The notes under the pieces are model-generated. The model saw nothing but the letters and a program-made list of their open reading frames with translations, was not told the origin of the DNA and did no database searches. From the NCBI GenBank assembly GCA_016808115.1, contig JAEQBH010002439.1, positions 744,001 through 808,000 of the forward strand: a stretch of 64,000 nt of DNA. The letters are read 5' to 3'. The DNA comes from Tetrastigma voinierianum. Lineage: Eukaryota; Streptophyta; Magnoliopsida; Vitales; Vitaceae. Made by a program: the position numbers and the translations under genes. The number at the start of each line of letters is the position of its first letter. Position 1 is the first letter of the stretch. Shown here one piece after another: positions 42,847 through 54,845 of this stretch.

Positions 42847-45443
42847 TGATGAGTCCAAAAACTCATTAAATTTTAATCATTTCACGAGAGTATATTCTGA
42901 GAGAAATGTTGATTTATTCTTGAGAAATGTGGATATTTTACTCGAATTTCATTTTGAAGAAATAATAAAACTAAATCTCAGCCAAAAATTAGAATAAACC
43001 AATTTCTGTGTGAAATTGAAGTACATATTTGAAAATCAGAATTCGCGACGGAAGCTTAGTTGTCAGTCAGTCTAAGTCACGACATCACCAAGTTGACTTT
43101 GAGGAAGGAAATGATCACAAAGGGGTGAAGTCGTTACTTGAAGAAAGAAGTTGCGACAAAAGAAATGTGGTCGGGACTGAGTAATATCAAAGAAGAAATC
43201 CGTATCGACATCACTCGATGTCGCGACCTGCTAGACTCTGGCCAGTCGCAACATCACCGAGGTCGTAGCCGAAGTCGATACATGAAGACCTGAGAGGTCA
43301 TTGCAAGAGAGCATTGCGCAGCTAGTTTTAAATAGAGAACCATTTCATGTCGCGACACCACTATGATGTAACATAAAACAGGAAGATTTAAGTTGCAGCA
43401 AAATAGAGTTGAAAGGAAGTGCTTATTTTGAGAAGCTGGCGAAGCCTTACTTGACGGAAGCTGGGTGCGACCATTTACAAATCAAGGATCAAGAAATGAT
43501 GCTCGACCCACTGGTTGGAATTCGTGACGTGAAGAAGATGAGCATAATAAATCAAATTCGCCTTTACTTTTGAGCAATTGAGACTACATCGCGATCAGAA
43601 AAATAGCAACATGGGGTCGCGACATCACCTTGAAGATGCGACACAGAATAAAGGTGGAAGGAGGAGATTTGGTGCAACGAAGGCGGGGTTGCGACCGGAA
43701 AAGAAGAAATGGGCGACAAAGAATTCGGCGACATCATTATGAGGTCGCTGACCTCGCCAGAAACCTATAGAGGCGAGAAGACCCTGCTAATCCGACCAAG
43801 AAATCAAAGTCACAACTTGAAATCATCATACAAACAAAAGTGGTCATGACTAAAACTACTTTGTCGCAGCTTCGAAGAATTTGGAAGAAGAGAAAGAAAG
43901 CTGGTTCTGCTTGAAACAAAGGGTTGCGGCTGATCACGAGCAATCAAGAGAACCGACATTAGCGAGTCGCGACATGGGAGCTAGGCTTTTTCTTTGGGAA
44001 ATCCACCTAAGACTTTTAGAGATTTAGCGGAATTTATTTTAACTGATATAAATAGACGGTTGAGAATAGTAAAAATACTTCCATCTTCACGACCCAAAAA
44101 AGGGGAAAGGAGAAGAACTCAGTGTATAGTTTAGAGTAGATTTTTATTTCTCTTCTTTATTTTTAGTTTATTTCTTTTCTGGATTTGAATATCACGAGCG
44201 TGCGAGAAACTAGTAAATACAGATTTTTCTTCTTTATGTTATTTTCTTAAATATTCACCTTGAAAAGATTTGCTGGAATCTGACAATTTGCAGGAATTCA
44301 CATTTCTTCTCGGTTTTATTTGTAATTCACGGTGGTTTATGCGTGATCAATTGGTCCATTTCTTAATTCGCAATCTGATGTGGAGTCGCGACTTTCTTGA
44401 GATTTGATTACATTTAGTTACGATCTTTCTGCACAAATATGGAGAACTGGTAGGTTTGAATTTACTTATTTAGTGTCGTTGTGGTGTAAAGAAAAGAGTT
44501 CCCAATAGTAGTACCTAATACCGATTAGAGGAATGTATCTTACTACGATATCGGATGCCCTCTGCGTGACCACGAAATTGTGAGATTCACGAGAGCTAAG
44601 AGCATTCTTTTAAGGTATGTTCGGTACCATTGATGAGCTGTTGAGCTACGAGAGTTCATTTGTCATTCCCTGATACCATCGCAATTGAAGTTGGAGGGAA
44701 TTGTATTTAACAATATAAATGTCGAAGGGTTCACCTTAATCTAAAGGTAAGTTCTTAGCCCGTGTTGGCTTAAGTCTAATCAAGGGAAAGGGCGAACCCA
44801 TAGATCTGGATGTTGGAGCACTTGAATTAAGTAGTGAAGCTTTGCGAAAATCCTAAGAAGGAAAAGCAAGGTGCTTGTCAACGAAGTAGGATATGAAGTA
44901 TTGAGAGAAGAAAAATACTAAATCTGCAAGAGAATTTGGAATACAGGTAATTTGGTTTGATCTTTTGCATCTTCGAGAGAAGTAAGGATATCTAACCGGT
45001 GAATATGGAGAAATCGATTCCAAAATTGAAATCTTTGACAAAAATCAGATCCATATATAAGCAGGTAATGTACTTTAGTCTTTGGAATTATTTGTTCATT
45101 GTATTTTGCGATAGTTTCGTTTCTCGACTGAATTCAATCATTCTTATAGATCTGATTTATTTTATTCATTTTATTTTTGTTTTAGCTTAGTTTGACAATA
45201 TTCAATAACATAGGATTTTAATTTTTGTTGTTTAGATAAAACTTTCACTATGAGTTCTTAGTCCAAATAGTATGAAATTTTAGTAGTTGGGGTAGTTGAT
45301 CTTTAATTCGTTACCAATCTCTGTGGGAATGATACTTGGACTTACATTCAGATTTTACTACTCGTATGACCTGTGCACTTGCAATGTCATAGACTTCATC
45401 CTTATCTTTAAATCATGAACATTAAGAGAAAATTATTTTATCA
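42847..45443 (+). mobile_element. LTR L nested in element H (probable solo LTR)
   Basis: It starts TGATGAGTCC and, near its right end, has the block tgggaatgatacttggactta then cctgtgcacttgc. That matches the end region of E and D LTRs (gagaatgatactttacttac, gcgtgcacttg). A plus-strand TATAAATA at 44047-44054 is in LTR orientation. No gag or pol is attached, so a solo LTR is likely. The right edge (atca at 45440-45443) is uncertain and no target duplication was found. It interrupts the convergent gene of H and contains many gtcgcgac words (43070-43975). Confidence 0.58.
44047..44054 (+). promoter_or_regulatory. TATA box in LTR L
   Basis: TATAAATA followed by agacggttgagaatag. Position and strand fit the promoter of the LTR. 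Confidence 0.5.
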
Positions 45444-46176
45444 AGCAAACTTATCCAAAATGACATGGATGCAGAAGTGTAGGCTCTTGTAACTATGTTA
45501 GTGAGGTTTTAGTCTATATGAAAAAAGGCAAACAAGACGGCGCTGTATGTAAGCGCCTTCTTTTATTCATCTTATCGTTGTGTTACAATGTTATGCGCTA
45601 ACTCCGTCATATGTTCCTTAGCGGGCGACTACTTATATAAAGGACTGGCAAGGAGGCTAGTTAGTGAGGAAACTCAGCTAGGCGGCGAGAAACATACAAA
45701 ACTGAGTCGCCTCCTTAACTTTTGGAGGGATGGGCTGCAGACTGGTTCTCAAATGGTGATGATATTTTTGGAGTATCAAATCAGATCCTGTTTTACCTGT
45801 TGCTGGCGCGCGACAGGAAAAGGACTGGGGAGCCTAGAATTTTATCAAGAATGAAATTGCTTGGTGGTTAAGAAAAGTTCAATTTCTGAGAGAGAGCGTG
45901 CACCAAAGGCAATGGCGTTGGATCGGGCCCGCATTGGCCAAGGAGTGCAATACGTTACGTGGGGACCTCTAGAGGCGAGAGGCTATGATCAGCCAAAGGG
46001 ATGGAGTAATAGAGGAGCTGAGGGACGAGGCCTGCACCTTATGGGCCTCTTAGTGGCTCACTTTCCAACGTAGAGATGCCAAGGCTTTTCCGTGTTTGGA
46101 CTTCAATCTTCAAGTTCCTGATGAAGAAGAGGTGGAAGAATCTGTTTTCGAGGATGAGCGGTTAGAGGTGTTCTGA
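45444..46176 (+). pseudogene. Convergent accessory gene of H, C-terminal part
   Basis: The frame 46075-46176 reads DAKAFPCLDFNLQVPDEEEV followed by EESVFEDERLEVF and a TGA stop. This is an acidic tail of the kind ending the plant 'putative gypsy-type' proteins. A preceding frame (45861-46073) is open but poorly recognisable. 45444-45860 contains no clear coding. The parts before and after LTR L together span about 2.2 kb of gene, convergent with the end of pol. Confidence 0.5.
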
Positions 46177-46439
46177 CGCTCAACGGTTCTTCCTAGAAGG
46201 TGGGGCTCCTACATTTGGTTCTTCCCCCCCTCACTTGCTTCAGGACTTTGCCTTCTAATTTACGTGGCTGAAGAATTTCGCCTCCTCTGAGGCTACTCGT
46301 AGCTCCCCTCAGCTTATAGGCCCTTTTGTATAACCTTTGCGTCGAGTTCTAAGCCTTGGACATCTGTAATGCCAACATTGGTTTTGTTATTTTATGGACA
46401 TTCATCCTTCTAACTCTTTAGTTTTCCCGTCTTCTTCTA

Positions 46440-47230
46440 TGACTCGTGTTGAAAGGTTTTCTGGTCACCAAATCTTTAGATGGCTGGGTTCTTACTGAGC
46501 TATGCGGCCCATGCTTAGAAGCTAGGCTACAAGGCTCTGTCGCCGGCTGACAAGGCTCTTTTGAGGCGAGCTGTGTTGCTCCCTTGAAGCGGGCAAAGCT
46601 CCTAGCTACATGGCTCCTTGGCCTTGTATACGGGCCTGTCAAGTTCTTTGAACAGAGCCTATACGGCCCTTGCAGATCTAAAGGCGCAAGGCTGTTCGTG
46701 AAGCCCGAGCTCTGAGGCTCCTGGTACATGGATCCTTGAGCGGGCTCTGGGCTCTTGAGCTACATGGCTCCTTGGCCACTTGGCCTTGCAGACTCTCGGG
46801 TTCTTTGTAGACCGGTGTCGACCCTTTGAATGAGCTGCAGGGGCTCTTGTGAAACTAAGCTGGGCTCTGAGCTACATGTCGCAGCCGCCCGCATACAAGA
46901 GTTTGTCGGGTTCTTTATGGCAGAGTTGTCTGAAAGCTCCCTTTTGAGATATGAGTTGCAAGGCTCTTGAAGCAAGCCACAAGGCTCTGAGCTACATGGC
47001 TCCTTCCGAAAAGAGGCGCAAGGCTCCCGAGCTACATGGCTCCTTGAGCGAGCTACTCGTGGCTCACGAGGCTATATGGCTCCTTGGCCCACTTGGTGCT
47101 TTTTGGCTGTCGGGTTCTTTATGAGCAGAGCACATGCGACCCCCTTTTGAATCCCCGAGCTGCAAGGCTCTTGGTGAGCTGTTCACAAGGCTCACAGGGC
47201 ATGGCTCCTTCGTCTTCTTCTCCTAGGGAA
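46440..47230. repeat. GC-rich minisatellite-like region in H
   Basis: Many degenerate copies of gagctacatggctccttg and caaggctct occur (for example near 46609, 46751, 46991, 47030 and 47072), spaced irregularly at about 40 to 140 bases. Composition is far richer in GC than the surroundings. It lies between the ends of two convergent genes. Open frames here follow the repeat. Confidence 0.72.
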
Positions 47231-48229
47231 GGCGCGTGCGGTTTTAATGCAGATTTTATGGAGAATCGGAACATACTGCATGGCTTTCCAAGCATCCATT
47301 TATAAATTGTTGCCTTTCTTTAACGGTCCGTGTCATATTCTGCTCACAACTTTCTTCCTCTCTTCGATAGTGTCGGAGTTCATACATGATGAAGCTTTAG
47401 GGTTTGATAGTCACTACACGGGGTCTGTTTGGTGATCGCAGGTTGACGTTTGGTTTCGATGCTCTACCTTTTGTAGGAGTTGTGTTTTTCCCTAGTTCCT
47501 CCCTTATGGGAGTTATGTTGTTCCCTAGTCTTGCCCATTGATGGAACTGGACCGGGAACGTATTCGAAGGGGGCGGTATGCTCAGAGGGGATATTTTTAA
47601 GTCCTGCTTCCTCCATTATACCTGTCCTCTTTTCTTTTCCTCTTCTGCTTCCTTCCCTCTTTCTCCTTCTCCTTCCTTTTCTTTTTCTCCTTCTCCTTTC
47701 TTTTCTCTTTCTCCTTCCTTTTCCTTTCCTCTTTCTCTTTCCCCTTATCTTTCTCTTTCCCTTTCTTATGGTTTTTACCTTAACTGGGTGTTGGCCGATG
47801 TGAAGAACGACCTTGCTAATTGTAGTTTCCTGAGATATAGAAATAGCTTTTCTTGATTATGTGCAAGATAGCTGAAATAAAAAGTACAATCTTTTGGAAA
47901 CGTGTGCTTGTTTATGTTTGTTCCCCTTTCTTTTTTTCTTTTTTTATTGATCTAGGGAATATTAATCGGCCAAAAATGAGCAAGATTGTTATTATAATAA
48001 GCGTAATTTCTTATTAAAAGCTACAATCTAAGGTCTATTGGTAGAAAACGCTGAGTGCTTTCAGTGTTCGAGAATTAGCGAGTTTTCCATAACTGTTTTG
48101 ATTCATAGTTGTCGGTCGGACTATTCGCGATACCCGTGAGGTCTTCCAGTTAGGTCTAGCTTCACGTGTGTGGGGTCTTTCATGGCAGCGGGAGTTTCTT
48201 TAGAACTAAGGTCGCGAGAGCAAAACTCA
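47231..48229. other. Spacer between convergent genes of H with pyrimidine tract
   Basis: No gene is recognised. 47625-47775 is an almost pure CT tract on the plus strand (purine-rich on the element strand). Ser/Phe-rich open frames over it are compositional. Confidence 0.55.
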
Positions 48230-49200
48230 TGAGTGACCGCCCCCAGATTAAGTAATATTTTCTTGTTTTCTGTGATAGTCCTCGGCGCGCTAGGGCTTGC
48301 TTCGTTTTCTTCTGAGGTCAAGGTTCAAGCGGAGAATTTCCTGTGTTGTTCCTCGGTATTTGGAACTCAACTCTTAGTGACTTTAAACTAAACCTCGGCG
48401 AATGCTACCGGCTTCCGTGCCAGAAATCTTGGAAATGGGTTTCTTGGGTTCTTTGTTGCCACGTAGTTCTATAGGCCCACAACACCTTGAGGAAATTATT
48501 CTACCCATTTTCCCTTTAGATTTTCGGTTTAGCCTTTAGTGGCTGCCTTGAGGTCGTTATAGTGACTTAAGCGATCCATTAGATCTGCGGATGAAATTTG
48601 AGGATAGTAGTAATTCTTGATTTGAGCTCGTGCTGAAATCTTTAGACAGGATTGTATTTGTTTCCCATTATCGGATACGGGGGTTCTAAGATTTGAACAC
48701 GCATATTATGGACCGCCACACAAAGTTACACACCTTTTGCTCAGTGATCGTTGCTAATGGTTTGGCCTCTACCCACTTGGTGAAGTAATCCCTCCGCCTG
48801 ATGAAACTTCAGCCTTCCAGTGGGTAGGGGTCCTGATAAAGTCTAGCCCCTACTATTGGAAGGGCCAAGGGCTTGTGATTAAGGTCAGTGGCTTAGAAGG
48901 GAGGTGAGGAATCTGAGCATGCTCTTGATAGATCTTGCATTTATTTACTAGCTCCGTGGCGTCTTTGAGTATTTTGAGCGATAATATCACATCTTAGTGT
49001 CTTTCTTTGCGAGACTGCTCCGATATGGTTGCCACAAATACCTCCATGCACCTCTCTGAGCACGTAATCGGCGTCTTCCTTTCCCACACATTTAAGGATG
49101 GGTGCCGAAAAGCCTCGTTTATATAGGGTTCCCCAATGAATGGTGAATCTAGCCGACCTCGTCTTGAGCTTAGAGGCCTCCTTTGGATCGATTGGCAAGA
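48230..49200 (-). pseudogene. Element H integrase
   Basis: The minus-strand frame 49198-48941 holds the N-terminal zinc-binding region (FTIHWGTLYKRGFSAPIL, YVLREVHGGICGNHIGA). Lower-coordinate frames carry the core: ITSPWPFQ, WGLDFI (first Asp), VSDNGKQ (second Asp), LKGKWVE and PQGVVGL. This is the integrase order of Tat elements. Stops and frameshifts are frequent, and the C-terminal limit near 48230 is approximate. Confidence 0.8.
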
Positions 49201-49479
49201 TTCGGAGTCCTTTGAAGTAATCCTAGATGAGACCACTTCATTTCGGCTCGGACATTATCGGGACACTTCCTCTCACCGTCAATCGCAGAGAAGGGTTCCT
49301 AAGAGGTGCTCGGCCGGTGCTCAGTCTACCTAAGATCCTCCTGTGTGGTGTTGTCATTAGCTTTGTAAGGCATCGCCAGTGTTCTTCTTGCCGGGACATG
49401 CTGACTGAGCCAGTGTAAACTTTTAAGCGGCTCGTAACTTTTTGAGTAAATGATCATTTTTCACTAACCGTGAGGAGTC

Positions 49480-50080
49480 CTCTATATGTTTTACCACCAA
49501 TTGGGAATTAGTATATCTCTAGTTGATCAGCTTCCATAGAGTAGGCAAGATTGAGCTCGGTTATGACAGCTTCGTACTCGGCCTCGTTGTTGGAGGCTTG
49601 AAATTCGAATCTGAGGGCGTACTCTACGTCAATCCCGTTTGGGGAGGTCAGAATTAGACTCGCACCGCTTCCTTGGGAATTGGTGGCCCCATCGACGGAC
49701 TTTCCGGATGGGTAGGTGGGGCGTGGTGAGCCATTCGGTAGGCTATGCAGGTATTTGAAGGTGTGAATTCCCGCGATGAAGTCTACGAAACACGCGCTGA
49801 CCACGCGGGCGATCCTCGGCTTGTATATGATGTATTTGAACTCACTAAGCTCCATGGCCAGCTTATACCAGTCTTCCCGAAGGTCTAAAACTTTGTGCGT
49901 GTCTGTCTCATTTAGATTGCATTTTGGGACTTGATAGTGAGCCTAGAAATATGGTCGAAGCCTTCTAGCAGTGGTTATCAATGCTAAGATCAACTTTTCC
50001 ATCTTTGGATACCTTTCCTCCTCTCCTCTTAGAGCTCGGTAGCGATGTAAACCCAGTTCTTTTACGTATTCCATCGCTTT
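49480..50080 (-). pseudogene. Element H RNase H domains
   Basis: A 115-codon minus-strand frame (49855-49508) reads MELSEFKYIIYKPR, then SVDGATNSQGSGASLILTSP and FEFQASNNEAEYEAVITELN. The first words end the regular RNase H domain. The rest is the additional archaeal-type RNase H (aRNH) domain characteristic of the Tat lineage, with its NNEAEYEA motif. The regular domain (about 49860-50080) is decayed. Confidence 0.83.
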
Positions 50081-50419
50081 CTAACGAGCGTATTTGGTTA
50101 AGAAATCTAAACGACGAATAAAGGTAGAGTTCTCTCACAGGGACTTACGGAGATGGGAGGAGCTCGGGTATGTTTCGGCATCGAGAACGCCTCTTAAATT
50201 AAGTCAGTGAAAGCCTTTTTAGAACTTGGAAGAATGGTCGACGCGGCCATTTGGATCTGCAGACACAAAGTGGCTTAGAGCGACTATTCTCCCGTCGAAG
50301 CGTTGAATCTCTTTGGTGTTGAAGGTGGGTGCATATCTGTACGAGTTTTTATCTTATATATGGATTTGCCTCTATTCATGGCTATTGAACATGAAAACCC
50401 CGAATTTTTAATTTGAGAC

Positions 50420-50935
50420 TCAGCTTACACTTGGTTGGTTAACTTCATGTTATAGTTCTTTAGGACACAGACGATAACTGATGAGCTGATGGCGAACTCG
50501 ACCTTGGCGGTTACCAACATGTCATCTACATATACCTCCATAGATGTTCCAATCTGCTTCTGAAACATTATGTTTACTAGCCTTTGATATGTGGCCCCTA
50601 CGTTCTTCAACCCAAAGGGCATCACCTTGTAACAGTACGTACCTTGCCCAGTTACGAATTAGGTATTCTCTTGGTCATTAGGGTCCATTCTGATATGGTT
50701 GTATCCCGAGAAAGCGTCCATAAAGATGAGAAATCGCAGCCATTGTGGTGTCCACTATCGTGGTCGATCGGTAGAAAGCTATCTTCGGACGGGCTCTGTT
50801 GATGCTCGGTGAAGTCAATCACGAGTCACCATTTTCCGTTTACCTTTTGGCAGGGTTTCGATTGTGACCCGATCATGGTATTACACTTCTCGGATAGCTT
50901 TGGCTTGGAGGAGTTTGTTAACTTCTTCATCCCGA
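50420..50935 (-). pseudogene. Element H reverse transcriptase
   Basis: The minus-strand frame 50625-50425 has MPFGLKNVGATYQRLVN, MFQKQIGTSMEVYVDDMLV and NYNMKLT. The catalytic YVDD aspartates (50526-50521) are intact. The fingers region at higher coordinates retains NGKW and VIDFT in shifted frames. The wording is that of Tat elements. Confidence 0.84.
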
Positions 50936-50937
50936 TC

Positions 50938-51430
50938 TCATCTTTTGCCTTTACGGGCAAAACTCCTTTTTGCTGGCGGGTTGAAGGACGTGTTCTTTGT
51001 GTGCGGTCTTGCAGAGATTAATTCCCCGTATCCTCTTACGAGTAGCACTCTGGTATCGCGCTGATCTCCTCCAACCATTCCTACCCCATTCGTAGTGGGG
51101 AATTTGATAACCATATGATAGGCGGAAGGGATGGCTCTTATGGCATTGAGGGAAGGTTTGCCCAGTAGTATGTTATAGGCTAATGGGGCATCCACTATGA
51201 GGAACCTCACATTCATTGTTGCCTAACATGAGGGATCTCACAAAGTGAGCACCAGTTGCATTGACCCTAGGGGCAACACTCTTTCTCCAGAGAACCCCCA
51301 CAATTGGGTGTTGACCGGCTCTAGCTTCTCCCTTCCGATGCCCATTTTATCGAAAGCTGACGCGAAGATGATGTCGGTTGAGCTTCCGTTGTCAACCAGG
51401 ACTCTGTGTACTATTTTGTTGGCTAAGACG
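50938..51430 (-). pseudogene. Element H protease
   Basis: The active-site block VLVDNGSSTDIIFASAF lies on the minus strand around 51399-51349 (Asp codon 51393-51391). The frame 51216-50938 continues NVRFLIVDAPLAYNILLGKP, SLNAIRAIPS and FPTTNGVGMVGGDQ. This is the retropepsin-like domain of Tat Pol. It is more intact than the RT or integrase. Confidence 0.82.
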
Positions 51431-53103
51431 ACCCTTACTTCCAGAAAATCGTTATGAGGATGCTAGCAGCCTTCCATGTCGGAGTCCAAAAAAGTTATGG
51501 TGGTGTCTAGCCGAGGGAGTTTGGATACTTCTTGTATTCCGACACATCTCCTGTATTCACGATCTTTACTCAGACCAGAGCACTGACTGGCCGGACTCTT
51601 CTCCCCATGAATCCTCCAGGAATCACATGGATTTCCCCCAAGGGTTGCTGGTGTTAAGTTGGTGCTGGCTGACGAGGTGATGGGGCGAAGTGCTGGTCCC
51701 AGCCTTTTGAGGCCCGCAGGCGACAAATGTCGATTGGATCGAATTATTCGATTTCCTTTCTTAATTTGGATGTAATCATCTGTTCGATTAATCCATGATC
51801 CTACGAAATTCTAATGCCAGATTAAGTCTCTCTTTGCTGGGTCTGTCTTCATTTGAGATGGCCACCTTAAAAACTTTTTGTGTTGAGTCTCACGTAGGAC
51901 CTGCGACACCGAGGCTGTCAAAGGGGTGAATTTCCGAGGTGGATATCATTATTGTAGCTCGGGTTGAGGTGGGCCTAAGAAGTCCCTGACGTTGCTTCGT
52001 CTCTTTGGAGATCGTTCTCTGCCCTCTCTGTCCCTTCGCGGGGATTTATCCCTGACTCCTCGTTTCCTGGGGCTCCGCTCTCGTTTTTTCTCTTCCCTGC
52101 TTTTCTCCTTTAGCGTGGAAGAGTTTTCCTTTCTAGATAGAGAGGGCTTCCTCTCCTGATTGATGTACTTCTCCTTTAGCGACACCTGAAACATGCTTAG
52201 AGGTTCTTTGAGATGGAGAACATCGGTCTTTGTTGCATCTTAGAGCCTGTGATGACGGTGATGGAAAACTTCACATATGGATCTCTGCCTTTAAAGACTC
52301 GGTAAACCTACGGACATAGGACCTCAGGTTCTCCGTGGGCCTTGCTTTATGGTCAGCAAGTGATAGCTCGACTTCCTGTATGTCCGAGTTCTGATGAAGT
52401 GGGAGACGAACGTGATGGATAGCTCTTTGAAGGATGAGATTGACGATGGGGGGAGTATGTTGAACCAGGCTAAAGCCGGGCCTTTTAGTGTGATGGCGAA
52501 AGCTCTGCATCTGACGGGTGGTATCCGTGTAGGTCCATCTGATTCTTGTACGTATTGAGGTGGTCTACAGGATCTTTCGTTCCGTTGAACGTTTCGGTTT
52601 AGGGCATTCTGAACTTCGCTGGGAGAGGGAAGTGTAGTACCTCAGCCATGAATGGGGACTCCGTTTGCTGTATTAATGCATCCATGGATACTAGAGCTCG
52701 TTCTTTTATTGTTTCCCTCATGGTGGCTCTTGCTTGATGTCTGGGGCTTCTCTACGTCCTATCTACGGTTGGTGGGTCATTGCCTCTGTTGATTCCCTCT
52801 GGGAATCCCTCGGTGCGATCCTCTCTGGCAGGGCTTATAAGGATCGGGCTCTTTGGCTCGGCTAGTTTCTTCTTCTCCGTCAGCATCCTGAGGAGTGTCG
52901 TGGTGTTGTCGTTCTTCCTGCTATCGCTGCATTTGTCGGGTGAGTTCCTCCAAGTCTCTTAGCAGATGCTGGTTGGTGAGAGGGAGCGCCTCCACCTCGT
53001 CAGTATTGGCTTGTATAGTTTCAAGAGCGTCTTTGGCAGATCGGCCATCTAGGTTGCCTTGTTGGTCTTGCGTCCCAAGGGGGTTGGCGTGACTCCTGCT
53101 CAT
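51431..53103 (-). pseudogene. Element H gag
   Basis: Gag starts at ATG 53103 on the minus strand (MSRSHANPLGTQDQQGN, 60 codons to a stop), 60 bases after the primer site. The capsid region appears in 52510-52271 (ADHKARPTENLRSYVRRFTE). A basic Arg/Lys/Ser-rich tail follows in 52194-51949 (REEKKRERSPRKRGVRDKSP), as in Tat Gag C-termini. Several frameshifts separate these. Confidence 0.78.
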
Positions 53104-53160
53104 GTTTCAAGTTGATACCATCAGTCACTGAGAATTCAGTTTTACTTGTAAAGGAACTTT

Positions 53161-53180
53161 CATTCCCATAGACGGCGCCA
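53161..53180 (-). other. Primer-binding site of element H
   Basis: The minus strand reads TGGCGCCGTCTATGGGAATG, three bases after the LTR end. This is the TGGCGCCGTC class known from Tat-lineage elements. Confidence 0.85.
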
Positions 53181-53183
53181 AAT

Positions 53184-53811
53184 TGATGGTGCTTTTTCTA
53201 TCGATATTGGGCTGGAGCTTCTAGGGGCCGTTAGGCCAGTTTGACGAATCAAATCGTTAAGATGACACTACTGACCTTCACAAAAGGGGTGATCTCTGGC
53301 CCGGGGTGTCTGGAGATTCTTTGCTCCGATGGCTAAGTCAGTTTCTTCCTTATGAAAAAGAATTCAACTATTTTCTATGGCGTAATTGTTGCGTACCTTT
53401 CCGTGGTAGATCGAGTTGGTATTTATAAGGGGAAATAGTGGTTACTTTCCTTGTTAGATGGCGATACGGTATCTTTTCTATTGGGTGAGGAGTTTCTTTT
53501 TCCTTATCATGGACCGACTCTGAAGGGATAATGGAGGAGTCGTGATCGTGTGAGATCTTTCTTTCCTAATCCGTGGGGTGCGGATCATGGAGACCGGAAG
53601 CCTTTCCTTTTACATGAGTTTTTTGGACCACCTACATCACTTGATTATCTAGCAAGGCAGCTTTGATTATGGACCTGGGCCCATAAGCTCTGGCATAGGT
53701 GGGCTGAGCTGTTTTATTGGGTTCCCAGACTCCCTTCATAAGGCAGAGGTTTGAGCTTGTGTCCTGGGCTTGCGTTCTGGGCCTGCGCACGTGTTGCTCT
53801 CTGCCCCATCA
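53184..53811 (-). repeat. 5' LTR of element H
   Basis: 628 bp, ends TGATGG and CCATCA on the plus map, matching 40256-40868. A TATA box TATAAATA lies on the element strand at 53427-53420. Confidence 0.88.
53420..53427 (-). promoter_or_regulatory. TATA box in 5' LTR of H
   Basis: TATAAATA on the minus strand. The 3' LTR copy is altered (tataaatt at about 40480). Confidence 0.5.
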
Positions 53812-54290
53812 ATATATATTTGTGTAAATAAAATTTTATTGAGACATCATTAATTACTTTTGACACTTGTATTATAATGTAGACTCATAATTGATAATTT
53901 CTAAACATTGTTTTGATTAAATTCAACCTATGATTTATTTTTGGTGAGCTCCCTAATTTGCCCTGTTCTAGACCTGTGTGAATATTATTGTAAACTGTGT
54001 TTAATTATGACTTTGTTAATTTGTTTTAACACTTGTAGACACATAAATGATGATTTATGGAAATTATTGTGATTGAATTCAACCTCTAAGTATTTTCTTA
54101 AGATTTATTTTTTAGAGCACTCTATCTGCCATGTTTTGAACATTTGTGAGTATTTTTGTAAATTTGGATTAATTGAGACTATATTAGTTTCTTTGAATAT
54201 TTGTACTATAATATAGACATATAGAGGATGCTTTCTAGAAATTATTAGGTCATTTTGAATAGATTATTGGTCCATTAAACTCCCACCCTT
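53812..54290. repeat. ~168-bp tandem repeat in LTR of I
   Basis: The word tgttctagacc (or tgttttgaaca) recurs at 40235 (left of H), 53964 and 54131. Allowing for H, the spacing is about 168 bp. Each unit also contains tgattgaattcaacct-like and gagact/acttgta words. About three units, strongly diverged. Confidence 0.65.
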
Positions 54291-54845
54291 AACTTATTCA
54301 AATTTCCAATTTCAAATTTTTAACATGCCGAATTTTCGAATTTCTAAATTATTTTTTAAAATTTATAAATTCTTAATTTCAAAATTCATGTCTCCTAATT
54401 TCAAATTTCATTTGTTTTCCAATTTCAAATTTCAAAATCCATATCCTAATTTCAAAATTCAAGAGCCTTGATTTAAAATTTCAAGTCCCTAATATCCAAT
54501 TTCAAATTTTCAAGTTCCAAAATTTCATAATTACAATTTCCCAATTTCAAAATTCAAGGACCCTAATTTCAAGATTCAAGTCCCCTTATTTTTAATTTCA
54601 AATTCTCAAATCCCAAATTTCTAAATTCAAGTTCCTGATTTCATAATTCAAGTGCTCTAATCTCAAATTTCAAAATTCTCAATTTCTAAAATTCAAGTTC
54701 TCAATTTCAAAATTCAATTTCCAAAATCCTAATTACAAAATTCTCAAACTTCAAATTTCATTTCAAAAATTCCAATTTCCAACTTCCAATTTTCAAAACT
54801 TCAATTTCAAAAATCCTAATCACATGATTAATTCTATAATTCAAA
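54290..54845. repeat. Low-complexity aatttcaaa tract
   Basis: Continuous degenerate repetition of words such as aatttcaaatttc and aaaattcaagt, with period near 10-15 bases. No coding. Confidence 0.8.

Larger units (their letters stand above)
40256..53811 (-). mobile_element. Element H: Tat-lineage retrotransposon with convergent extra gene
   Basis: 13.6 kb, read on the minus strand. LTRs are 53184-53811 (5') and 40256-40868 (3'), both TGAT...ATCA, flanked by atata on both sides (40251-40255 and 53812-53816). The primer site TGGCGCCGTCTATGGG is at 53180-53165. Gag, protease, RT, RNase H and integrase follow down to about 48230. Between pol and the polypurine tract (40882-40869) lies a long region with a plus-strand gene (41315-46176), a GGCTCC-rich minisatellite and the nested LTR L. 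It is inserted in the LTR of element I. Confidence 0.9.

Noticed and set aside
47480..47856. Two overlapping open frames rich in Ser, Phe and Leu
   Set aside because: They cover a near-pure CT tract, so openness is compositional.
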